This document shows, in pieces, positions 1-8,939 of a stretch of DNA of 43,692 nt. Made by a program: the position numbers and the translations under genes. A model generated the notes under the pieces. That model made no database searches. It saw only the letters and a list, made by a program, of their open reading frames with translations, and had not been told where the DNA came from. The stretch spans positions 1,810,411-1,854,102 of the forward strand of contig BFEA01000167.1 in assembly GCA_003427395.1 (NCBI GenBank), given 5' to 3'. The stretch's first letter is position 1, and every line of letters starts with the position of its first letter. The DNA comes from Chara braunii (taxonomy: Eukaryota; Streptophyta; Charophyceae; Charales; Characeae).

Positions 1-57
1 ATTGATTGATTGATTGATTGATTGGTGGGGAAGGGGTCGCCCTTCCCCTCTGCACAT

Positions 58-90
<33 letters not shown>

Positions 91-388
91 GTTAAAAGTT
101 CCTTTTTTTTTTGTACGTTTATTGTTTATTAAAATACTTAATTTTTGGTTTTCTATTTTTTTTTTTTAAATTGAAAAACACTTCAGAATCCAAAAAAAAA
201 ATATATGGGGTTGTAGGTATTTTCAAACCCTACAACCCTTTTTTTCTTTTTTTTTGGTATTTATTTAATAGGAAAAAAATTGTTCCAAAATCGGGACCAT
301 GCCCCCCCCCCGCAGCCGACCTCGGCAGTCGGGATCCAGACCGCGGGCCAAGATTGACCCCGTGGTCATGACTGCGGGGGATTCATAG
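1..388. mobile_element. Fold-back element family A, copy 1 (right part)
   Basis: Seen: an (ATTG)n run, a GTGGGG...GGGGTCGCCC stretch and (CA)n at 62-88, then A/T-rich sequence, then a hairpin GGGTTGTAGG (208-217) / CCTACAACCC (229-238), then a GC-rich stretch ending in GGGGGATTCATAG at 388. The same modules in the same order form the complete copy at 16459-17727, whose ends are CTATGAAT and TTTCATAG. The window therefore opens inside this element and its left end is missing. No protein is encoded. It is a non-autonomous, fold-back-type element; the mobilising transposase is unknown. Confidence 0.6.
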
Positions 389-577
389 CCCAAAAGTGGG
401 TCAAAACTCCTTTATTTTTTATTTTTGAAAACATGGTTGGATTGCGCTCGACAAAATCTTCCCCAATCCGCAAAGAAAACTTCGAACAGAGAAATTTCGT
501 TGGGGGGGGACGGGGTATTTCAAGGGTTGTGGCTGGGGGGAGGGCAGCAGTTGAACAGTTTCACGAACTGTTCGCCC

Positions 578-580
<3 letters not shown>

Positions 581-627
<47 letters not shown>
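581..627. repeat. (CT)n microsatellite
   Basis: Uninterrupted CT dinucleotides of about 47 bases. They give rise to artefactual Leu-Ser and Arg-Glu reading frames on the two strands. Confidence 0.95.
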
Positions 628-629
<2 letters not shown>

Positions 630-691
630 CCGCGTCGAGAAATGTTGCGCGCCCATGAACGAGAGCGCGCACGCCCACCGAATAGCGCGCT

Positions 692-1000
692 CCTCGTAAC
701 CAACAACGTGAAGAAGAAGAACAAGAAGAACTACACACCGAAAGAAGAAGAAGAAGAAGAAGAAGAAAAAAAAGTACATCTCGGAAGAAGAAGAATAAGT
801 ATGTTCATGTGGTGCGCTGGCGGCGGGGTTATGTCGCACGGGCGAAGGGCGACGATGATGGTGACGACGACGATGATCGAGGCAACGACAATGATGGCCT
901 CGTAACCAACAACGTAAAGAAGAAGAAGAAGAAGAAGAAGAAAAAGAAGAGGAACTGTGTACCAGAAGAAGAAGAGGAAGAAGAAGAAGAAAAAGTATGT
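692..1000. repeat. Tandem duplication (~206 bp offset) with GAA tracts
   Basis: The block CCTCGTAACCAACAACGT followed by a GAA-rich tract starts at 692 and again at 898, each followed by a second GAA tract and then AAAGTA. The tract lengths differ between copies, as expected for slippage after duplication. Long GAA/TTC tracts can form triplex DNA, but no function is implied. Confidence 0.7.
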
Positions 1001-1244
1001 CCCTGTGGCGTGTTGTGCGACGGCCTTGACGATGGGCGACGGGCAACGATGATGGGGGCAACGACCACGACAGCCTTGATGACGGGCGACGGGCGACACA
1101 CGACGGGCAATCTGGAGGGCGGACAATGGCTTAGGCAGCAGGGCATAGGCAGGAGGGAAGGGGAGGTAAGTCGGGGGGAGGTGGGAATGCAGCCGGTAGG
1201 CCATGATGCCGGGGCTGGGTCAGTGGTTCCTACCTCCGTGATTT

Positions 1245-1311
1245 GAAAAGGGCGGCCTTATTTGGGCCGCCAATCTTTCGAGATCAGCGGTCCGAAGAGG
1301 CCGCCCTTTTC
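1245..1311. repeat. Hairpin with GATCAGCGGTC loop motif (1)
   Basis: GAAAAGGGCGGCCT at 1245-1258 is perfectly complementary to AGGCCGCCCTTTTC at 1298-1311 (14 bp, 39-base loop). The loop carries GATCAGCGGTC, which recurs in the loop of the hairpin at 1953-2020. Noncoding fold-back sequence. Confidence 0.75.
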
Positions 1312-1357
1312 AGGCCTCTTGGGCAGGCCTACCAGACCTGGTTCAAAAACAATTTGG

Positions 1358-1396
1358 GCCAGGAGGCCCCCACAACCTGCGTGGGGGCCTCCTGGC
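1358..1396. repeat. Perfect 16-bp hairpin
   Basis: GCCAGGAGGCCCCCAC (1358-1373) and its exact reverse complement (1381-1396) are separated by a 7-base loop, AACCTGC. It is very stable and very GC-rich, with no coding role. It lies in a cluster of similar fold-backs from 1245 to 2140. Confidence 0.85.
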
Positions 1397-1574
1397 ACGA
1401 AAAAAATTCAAACCGGCCCATCACCCACGATGCAAATTCTTTCTGTATATGGGATGCTGGACCCGTTTTTCAGCAGGTGATGCTCCCCACCAATAGATGG
1501 AGCCTCTCCCCAGGTGCTAGTGGTGTCTGCTCTTATCAGCACCACTATCACCGAGGGGGGTGCCTTCTTGAAGG

Positions 1575-1606
<32 letters not shown>

Positions 1607-1952
1607 GGTGCACTATGGCTGATCGGGAGGGAACCGGCCCGATTGACCGGCCGGTCCGACGGGCCCGGTTCCAGTTGGGGGATGGGCCCCCGGCTGGACC
1701 GGGTTTACAGCACTGACCTAAACTGTGTGCACTTACTTTTGCGGCTATGGGGGGTGCGTGTGTTGAAGCGGGCTGGCGAGGCGATGCAGCTGCTAGGCTT
1801 CGTTGATGGCGGGCTAGCGACGGGGCGATGGCACTGGGAGCGTTGGTGCAGCTCGACATCGACGTCCGCATGCGATCAACGTCGTCTGCATGTCCAAACA
1901 CTCAGGTGGGCGGGTCTGGGTTTGCATTCCGTGATAGGCCGCACAAATGTTA
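1397..1952. other. Noncoding stretch with poly(A) tract and GC-rich hairpin
   Basis: Contains 31 consecutive A residues at 1575-1605 and an imperfect hairpin GGAACCGGCCCG (1630-1641) / CGGGCCCGGTTCC (1660-1672). The rest shows no recognisable coding potential. The poly(A) run could be the tail of a retroposed sequence, but no upstream body is recognised. Confidence 0.5.
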
Positions 1953-2020
1953 TTTGAAAACACGGCCGATTTCGGCTGCAGATCTGGGGATCAGCGGTCG
2001 AAATCGACTGCGTTTTCAAA
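1953..2020. repeat. Hairpin with GATCAGCGGTC loop motif (2)
   Basis: The 22-base arms at 1953-1974 and 1999-2020 begin and end with TTTGAAAAC / GTTTTCAAA and pair at about 19 of 22 positions. GATCAGCGGTC in the loop is shared with the hairpin at 1245-1311, so the two look like members of one small fold-back family. Confidence 0.7.
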
Positions 2021-2026
2021 TTCGAA

Positions 2027-2140
2027 AACTGGGGCCTATAGGGCCCCGTGTGGCTGATCTTTGCCGCCGATCTGCGCCGATCTGCGGCGGAGATTGACCG
2101 CGCATTTTCTCATAAAAACGGGGTCCGGGAGGCCCCAGTT
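2027..2140. repeat. Imperfect inverted repeat, 23-bp arms
   Basis: The arm at 2027-2049 (AACTGGGGCC...) pairs with 2118-2140 (...GGCCCCAGTT) with about four mismatches. The loop holds a short tandem CCGATCTGCG. This completes the run of fold-backs begun at 1245. Confidence 0.7.
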
Positions 2141-3920
2141 CTCTTAGGAAACTGTGGCGGTGGCCTCCCTGAGGCTGGGAAGGGACGGGGACGCCCAAAA
2201 ATCCCCGTACCCTCACGCCTGCGGAGTGCGCTACAACGAACCGGAGGCCTGCCAGGCCGGTCGACGGCCCAGTTCGACCGGCAGGCTCCCAGTTAGTGGA
2301 GCCCCCCCCGGTCCACCCAGGGACCAGCCCTGGTGGGAAGACAGGGTCAGACGAACTGCATTCGAAACAACTCGAGTCAGAACCAGGCCTCGCTGGTGCT
2401 ATGTCCCGTGCTAGGAAAGGATGAGCATGGATGTAACAATGGCCAGGTTTGTGCTTTCCCGGTATAAATGTAGCACCAGGGGGTCCTGACCCTCAGTCTC
2501 TAGATCGTAGAGTCCATCTAACAGCATAGAGGCCTAGGTAAGGTAATTAGTAAAGTAGCATTGAGAACCGGTAGACTCTCTGAACCAGCGCGGTCTAGGT
2601 TCAGGACCTTCAGGTACCCTAGGCCTGAGAATATCAAAGATTCTGGCCTAATTGAACCCAGAGTGCATAAAAGACTTCTGCAGAACTTTGGCACAAGTCA
2701 ATTTGGGCCACGGATCGCACATGCATCCGATGGTCTTGGATGAGTCCGAGGCCTACAGGGCCTACAGGGCATAGCTCCCACCCAGCCAGTCAGTCACTGG
2801 GACCCAGCGTCCTGGTCAAAGCCATATATATGTGCTGCCAGTCTGACCGCAGCACATTCTGCCTTGCTCAGTTCTGCGCTGGCGTTTTGCGCCATGCAGG
2901 GTCGCCATCGACAGGTGTCCCCAGAGAAGGGAAGGGGGCAAGAGCGCTTCGGCAGGCGGACATAGCTGGGCGTAGTAAGGGGCCGTACACCGTGAGTGGG
3001 TAGTAGAGATAGGAGTCAGGACTGACATTGAGGAACAGAGACACTCTGGAGAGAGAACTTACCTGGTGGCTTGCGGGCATAACCGCATTGAAGAAGTAGA
3101 CTTCAAGACCAGGAGGGACACATTCTTCAACCGGGCCTCTGTGAAGGCTGACAAGGAGAGAGTATAGATTCTCGTGGCATAGGAGACGGGAGAAAGAGAA
3201 GAGTCCTGGTTTGAGAGAAGAGTGTGGCATAGCCAGGATTGATGTGAGGTGGATGCAGTACTGAGGGGGGTCAGAGAGAGACTGGAGGACATTTGCTGCT
3301 TCCGTGCTTGTTGTTGTTACTATGAAGAGTTTGTCTTTGAAGTTCTGGCTCCGTCTTTTCAGTTTCATGTGCGTTGTCATTTGCTGCTTCCGTTGATGGT
3401 TGGATTGCTATTGCTTTGGACTCGGATTGAAGGTCTTCATTGCTTGTAGAAATTTACGATGGTTACTGCCAAAACTTTCAGAAAGTGCTAGTGCAAGTAT
3501 GGCCTCAGAAGAGCCGGAACAAGATTGATGAATGTTAAAAACTAGTATAAATTGTGCACATTAAAGAAAAAAAGAAAAAGATTGATGAATGTAACTCTCT
3601 CCACTGCAGATAGACCAGGCGGGTAATTATATGGCCATGATTATCTTCTCTGTATGGTTCCAATTTTAATGGATGTCTCAAAAGGACACATGGTTTTATT
3701 TCATCGATGCGAGTTACTGAGTGTAGACTATTTTCCACTAAATTCTAGTGTTTTTTTCCACACGAAGTGCACAGCTATCATCCCAATAAGGAAGCCATTG
3801 ATTACCCTTGTTCTTGGATTTTTTTTCCCAACTCTCTCTCTTGATCTCACTTTGTCTTGTGGATGTGATTTCTTCTTCTTATGTTTGTTGGTTGTCAAAA
3901 CTTTGCATGACTTATTGAAG
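2141..3920. other. No recognisable gene; presumed upstream intron
   Basis: I see no convincing exon here. A 170-codon minus-strand open frame (2868-3380) has no recognisable domain. A TATA-like GGTATAAATG near 2462 and a TATATATG near 2823 are not supported by context. The hydrolase exon at 3921 needs an upstream exon encoding the nucleophile elbow (G-x-S-x-G); I searched for it by eye and did not find it. Confidence 0.4.
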
Positions 3921-4021
3921 CTTCTCCGTGTACACCCAGGCATGGTGAAGGGGGTGGCACTCCTCGATCCCGTTTGCTTTCTTCTCTTCCTTCCTGATGT
4001 CATCTTCAATTTTGTTTATCG
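3921..4021 (+). CDS. Internal exon of an alpha/beta-hydrolase-like host gene
   Basis: Seen: a 101-nt open stretch after ...TATTGAAG and before the donor GTGCGT, encoding 33 residues plus two bases (CG). The peptide includes VHPGMVKGVALL followed by DPVCFLLFLPDVIFNFVYR. From family knowledge, HP-x-MV...DPV-x-F-x-L...PDV-x-x-NF-x-YR is typical of a eukaryotic alpha/beta-hydrolase fold family, in the segment after the nucleophile helix. The reading frame continues in phase 2 into the exon at 39295-39402. The start is the least certain boundary: the same frame is open upstream, so the exon could begin earlier than 3921. Substrate and location cannot be told from this fragment. Confidence 0.6.
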
Positions 4022-4022
4022 G

Positions 4023-4649
4023 TGCGTATCATCTTTGACTTTTGTTCTATTTTATTTTACTTTTTGCCTAGGCTACCAGCCGGGCCACCCGGGTCACCTT
4101 GTTTTCCTGGGCGGCCCAGCCGTGCAAGGACCAGGGAGGCCCCAGCAACAAAAAGGATACAAAAAAAAAAATTCCAAAATCTGAAAAAAAAAACTATGTT
4201 GTGCAGAAAAATAACTGAACAACTTTTGCCTCAGCATGGCTACCGTCCGGATATCCGGACAGGCATCCAGACGGTCTGTTGTCCGGTGTCTGGACGCCGG
4301 ACCGTAGGAGGCCAGTCCGGAAGGGGCTGAAACCCCGAAAAAAAGGGGGGCACCCTAGACCTGTTCCTTGGGTCCAGGTTCTCCCGAAAAATGTCTCGAT
4401 GATTTTTGGGGCCGGTATCGGCCTTACAGGGCGGCCGGACCTGCCCCTTTTCTACTTGCATCCTGGGTAGACCGTTGGAAGTAGAGCACAGTTCCCCCGT
4501 GATGAAGGGAAGAAAGGGTGGATCTAGGCACTTCAGAGTTCTTTTTCCCGCCCACCCGCCGCCGCTGCCACACACACGCACACACACACAAAGAGGGAGA
4601 GAGAGCCCTCGTTACCGTTGTGGACTGGTGCGCGCATGTGCACACATTC

Positions 4650-4713
<64 letters not shown>

Positions 4714-5248
4714 ATTCAAGTTTACTGCGGAGTGCTCTTTTTTTTGTTTCTTCACTTTTTCTTCCCTTGCAGCAGTTTGTGCTTTGCATTGACTTTGCCA
4801 GCACAGTGCATGTCAAGGAATGATCATTCATGTTTGTCATATATGCCAACAGCTATGTCTTCCTGGAACACTTCCCCTTAAGTCAAGGTTATACGATGAA
4901 ATTATATTCAACATGCATGAGAGACCTGCCAGTTTTATTTTATTCTTTTTCAATCCGGACTGATCCGGACATGATCATCTGAACCGATCCGGACCATGTC
5001 CAGACGGTCCGGACTGGTCCGGAAATCCGGACGTCTGGATCATATCCGGGTCGACCGGTTATCTGAGTTTGGATCAGTCTGGTGTTCAGGTCCGCGGTAG
5101 CCATGCCTCAGGGTCACATCGAAATTATTTACCAAATTTAAAATTAAAATTAAAATTCAAGATTTTTTTTTTTTTTTTTTTTTTTTTGGCCCGGCCGGGC
5201 AAGTGGTCCCGGGCCACTCTCGTAGCCTAGGTTTTTGCGTATCATCTT
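4023..5248. mobile_element. 1.2-kb fold-back element with ~13-bp target duplication
   Basis: Direct repeats TGCGTATCATCTT lie at 4023-4035 and 5236-5248. Inside them are nested inverted repeats: CCTAGGCTAC (4067-4076) against GTAGCCTAGG (5222-5231), CCGGGCC-rich arms next to these, and CCTCAGCATGGCTACCG (4229-4245) against CGGTAGCCATGCCTCAGG (5095-5112), one mismatch. Between them are clusters of TCCGGA/GTCCGGA motifs (4245-4325 and 4952-5050), a (GA)n tract and a 25-T tract (5163-5187). It encodes no protein. It sits immediately inside the intron donor at 4022, so the left duplicate overlaps the donor region. Confidence 0.6.
4653..4710. repeat. (GA)n microsatellite
   Basis: About 58 bases of pure AG dinucleotide inside the fold-back element at 4023-5248, preceded by a CA-rich stretch near 4570-4590. 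Confidence 0.95.
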
Positions 5249-6913
5249 GATAATAGCCTGCTGACTGCAAACCCTTTGTCTCACCATTCTATGTTCAATG
5301 TTCAGGAGGTTCACCCGGGACTTATTTCCTTGCCTGTTGCGCTTAACCAACCCCTATTACCACCCCCTTTTACCATGGTTGAGGTATGTACCACCAAATA
5401 ACGGCCGGCTACTGAAGGTACCTGCAGCCTTCCTTGCATACTGGTGCAAAGGCATATGTGACACTAGGACTCTTTTTGCTTACTTCTGGATGTAATTGCG
5501 GTCAGATACATCCAAGTAGGGCCATGATTATGGTCAACTACGTTTAAGATTGTGCTAGTTGGAGATTATACTCACACTAGGCGCTCAAAATTGTGAAATT
5601 GTGAAAGAGAAAAAGAAACGATGCAAAACCGCAAAATCAGCAGCCAGATTGAGTCCTCCTTTTACGAGGACTTTATCTGGCCGCTCATTTTGTGAGTTGC
5701 AATTTTGAGGGCCTAGTGTGAGTATGCTCTGATTTCGGGGGGGCCATTGGAGGGTGGAGAAATTCAAGACTTAGTGTGTTCACCTAAGCAGGACGTCTTG
5801 CAGACTCTGGCCGCCCCGCATACAGATCTGAACGTACTGTCCAGCTGTACCACCCGTCTGCCCGAAAAGTCGTAAGATTTGCAATATTTTCCGAAACACA
5901 TCTGGAAAAAGAGTATGCTTTGTATAATTGGACCACAAGTCTACAAACAAACTTTGGATGGCTGAGGCTGATTGCGATATCACTTCATTAAAGACAAAGA
6001 ACTTTAATAATGTGAAGTAAAAGCTAAATTCACTTTGGTAGACCGCTTTGAATAACCCTTAGACCACCATTGCAACACCCACCGACCCCCCCCCCCCCCG
6101 GGGTTTTTGGAAATCACCTCCAACACCGGACATATCTTCCTTGGCCTTGTCAGCACAGGTTGCCTGGGATCTCTCCGGCCTGGACAACCTAGCCGGACGT
6201 CCTGCTTGGGGAACCTGGCCAGATGCCTGCCCGTATGTTCTGGCTGGGTTTCTGTTTGCAGGATATAACACAGTACAACCCAATTCAAATGTCAAGTGGC
6301 AAACCAGCGGTTTGAAAGACAAAATATCGCAGGATAGCTACGGCAAGCTCAGAGTTCACTCGTCATTTTGCGATCAAGACCTGTCAGAACAGAAAACGTG
6401 GTGGGTGTTTTTCACTGTGTGTATGTGATGTGATGGTGTGTGCTTGTGGGATGATGCGTCTGTGTGTTTGTGTGTGGGCAGGTGTGTGGGTGTGTATTTG
6501 GGGGGGGGGGGGGAAGGGGGCGATGTGGGAAGGTTTGTATGTGCATGTGTGGGTTGCTTGCTCATGAATGAATGGATGTCTGCCTGATACAGCCGAAGTT
6601 CATTGCTTGCGTCTGTGTACAAAGCTACAAACTATGCGCCTGTGCTGTGGTTCTGTGACTCGTGAAGGGTCAGTTTGTCACTAGCTATTGGCATGTGGAC
6701 TGAACTGAAATTTGATAGCGGTGATGCATACCGGTAAAGGTAATTGATTTTCCTGATTTAATGTAGGCCGTGTCTACAGCAGGTCGGATGTGGGGTAGGA
6801 TTACGGTCTGTAATGATGTTCCCACTCCCTCATGGGAATAGATAGGCCTATCCTGGAGGCAGGTAGGTCCAGATTGACAGAGAGTGGTGTGCTTGGCCAC
6901 TAGGCACAACAAT
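5249..6913. other. Intronic sequence, no gene recognised
   Basis: Contains a poly(C) run at about 6086-6099, a TG-rich stretch with a poly(G) run at about 6420-6550, and a 78-nt open segment (5306-5383) flanked by CAG and GTATGT that resembles a cassette exon but has no recognised homology. Two short minus-strand frames near 5780-6320 are unrecognised. Confidence 0.4.
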
Positions 6914-7060
6914 CCGCCTCACTCTGCCTCATCACCCCCTTGAAGAAGCACCAGCATTGACAGGAGAGTGGTGTGCTTGGCCACTAGGCACAACAATCCA
7001 CCTCATTCCAGCAGTCATGCTGGTGCTTCTTCAAGAGGGTGATGAGGCAGAGTGAGGCGG
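6914..7060. repeat. 44-bp inverted repeat with a 59-base loop
   Basis: 6914-6957 and 7017-7060 are complementary over 44 bases with one mismatch. A direct repeat of about 42 bases (GAGAGTGGTGTGCTTGGCCA...) lies at about 6885-6926 and 6965-7006, so the palindrome seems to combine a duplication with an inversion of the same sequence. Noncoding. Confidence 0.85.
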
Positions 7061-7593
7061 TACAGAGAGGAGCAGCTTAGCAGGTGAGGACAAAGACCTC
7101 CTTGGCCATGGAGGTGAAGGTGGAGGGAGGAGTAGGATAGGCTATGGTGATGGAGTGGTGTGACAAATACCGACGAAGAATCCCCAGCTAGCTCCGTGCC
7201 AGTGGCAACCACATTGTGCTATGAGAGCAGGTAGTAGGAGTACTAGGATTAGAGGAGGAGGAAGAGGGGGGGGGTAGCTGGCCTTTGGCTATGTTGAACC
7301 ACAATTTTCACTTCTAAGGTTGGCGGAGACCCTTTTAGGGTTCCGTCGGGGAGATGCTTTTTTTGAGGGTGTGACATCGGGGTCCTTGTTGGGGGAGAGA
7401 GAGTAGAGGGTGTGTTGTCCTCTGTAGATATGGTGTCGAAGAATGAACCGGTGGTTCACCATAGCCAAAGGGGGAGAGAGCAGTAGAGGGTGTCTTGTCC
7501 TCCATCCAACCGGAAGGAGTAGGGAGGATTAGAAGAGCTGAATGGAGGTACATTCTCAGGAATCATCTGATATTCATTCTTTGATTGCAGTTT
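7061..7593. other. Purine-rich intronic sequence
   Basis: No gene is seen. A short direct repeat, GTAGAGGGTGTNTTGTCCTC, occurs near 7401 and 7482. The stretch is rich in GGGAG/GGAGG runs. Confidence 0.4.
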
Positions 7594-7672
7594 ATTAGAA
7601 CAGTATAGAGAAGATTAGCATTGCCCCTGCACAAGGATGACATGCATAAATCGAGAAATGGTCCAAATCTTT
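7594..7672 (+). pseudogene. U6 spliceosomal snRNA pseudogene
   Basis: Seen: GAGAAGATTAGCAT, GCCCCTGC, CAAGGATGACA and AAATCGAGAAATGGTCCAAAT occur in U6 order and spacing. The 5' stem-loop and the first third of the RNA are absent; homology starts near TTAGAACAG. The essential ACAGAGA box reads ATAGAGA, and further changes (GCGCAAGG to GCACAAGG, ACACGCAC to ACATGCAT) are mostly C-to-T type. A 5'-truncated, mutated copy in an intron is most likely a retropseudogene. No U6-type upstream promoter is seen. Confidence 0.85.
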
Positions 7673-8939
7673 AGGACTTGATGCTAGAGGTGCCAAAAAT
7701 GTTACCAGGGGGGGAAAGGAAAAAAACGAGGATATGGGGGTGATGACGAGTTTGCAAGATGGACGAGGGAGGTAACATTTGAGTATTCTTTTGTTCTCTT
7801 TCTTTCATTCTCTTCCTCTTCTCTCATCCATCCGTTTTGTATTATCATTCATTGTAATGTCTCGAATTTGAGTTTTGCTTCAAGATTGAATGAGGATCAT
7901 ATCGTTGTGCTAATGTGTGACATTCACTAACTTGCCCAATTTTGGAACATCCACGAGCAGTTGTGTGAAAAATAGTTCGCTTGTCATGTGCCAAACAAAA
8001 CCCCGCCCTACAACTTTGGAACTGCCCGTCGTGCCGAAGTTCTTGAAGTTCCAAACACCTTTGGAGCCATGACCGGTATGTGATGACGGGTGTGACAATG
8101 CTTGAGACGATGGACTGTCCTGTTCTCTTGGTCAATGTATGCAAATTCTTGATCGATGGAATCCTACTCTCTCATTTCGACGGAAGTTCTGGGGGACTGA
8201 CATACAACTTTCTTTTTGCTCGATGCATATTTACACGTTTTTATGCTGAGGGAAGGAACTACTGCCTTCAATTCAGGGTAGTCGGTGTTGCAGGGCTTGC
8301 TTGGGATGGCCACTATCTGGTTCTCATCCACCACTGCCAAAGGTAGATAGGGCTGTCCTTCACCACTCACCAAATGTATAGAATGAGAACGAATCTTCCG
8401 CTAGAACATGGGAAGATGCACCATCATATTTTTTGTCTTTTGTGCATTTGGTGAGTGGTTTAGCAAGGGCGATAGTGATAAGTTGTTAGGGCAGTAATGA
8501 TTGTGAGTTGGTTACATTATTATTCAGGATAAGACGGTGGGACTCATAAGGGCTATGTTCGTGCTGAGTTAGGATTAGCTTGACCTGTCTACTTACTGCA
8601 GTAATGCTTTTGGAGCACTGGTATAGTAGGACTTGAAGTTTTTTTGAACCTGTGACCATTGGGTTTGTGAGTTGGTTACATTATAATTTAGAAAAGGACA
8701 ATAGGACCCATAGGCGGTATGTCCATTGTCGGGACCTCTGGTTCCCAAATAAAGTCCCCCCTTGAGACATGATATACAGTCAAGATGTGCACCACAGAGG
8801 ATTCCGAAATAGGAAAGCAAGGGAGAAAGAAAGGATGAGGGACCAAGGCAGGGTTGCCGCCACCAAGGTGAGGCCGACACCACCAGAGCCTTAGGACCGG
8901 GAATAGACCAATGGAGTCACAGTCAGCAAAATGTTGCAA
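7673..8939. other. Intronic sequence, no gene recognised
   Basis: Open frames at 8080-8373 on both strands have no recognisable domain. GTGAGTTGGTTACATTAT occurs at about 8501 and 8668, each followed by a diverged GGACTCATA/GGACCCATA stretch, so there is a ~167-bp direct repeat. Confidence 0.35.
8362..8459. repeat. 98-bp element with perfect 15-bp terminal inverted repeats
   Basis: ACCACTCACCAAATG at 8362-8376 is the exact reverse complement of CATTTGGTGAGTGGT at 8445-8459. The 68-base interior is AT-rich and noncoding. This is MITE-like in size, but no target-site duplication is obvious. Confidence 0.6.

Larger units (their letters stand above)
389..1240. other. Microsatellite-rich non-genic stretch
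   Basis: No gene is recognised. The stretch holds (CT)n, several (GAA)n tracts, and iterations of GACGGGCGACGGGC-like and GATGATGG motifs between 840 and 1110. Open frames here in both strands are low-complexity translations (poly Glu, Lys, Ser, Phe) created by the simple repeats. If the host-gene model is right, this belongs to an upstream intron. Confidence 0.6.

Noticed and set aside
419-1246. Long open frames rich in Glu, Lys, Ser or Phe on both strands
   Set aside because: They are translations of CT, GAA and poly(A/T) microsatellites, not genes.
2461-2475. TATA box GGTATAAATG as a gene promoter
   Set aside because: No gene, LTR or leader could be recognised downstream.
2868-3380. 170-codon minus-strand open frame
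   Set aside because: No recognisable domain, no homologue recalled, and the frame lies in presumed intron sequence.
5780-5983. 67-codon minus-strand open frame
   Set aside because: No domain or splice context; not supported.
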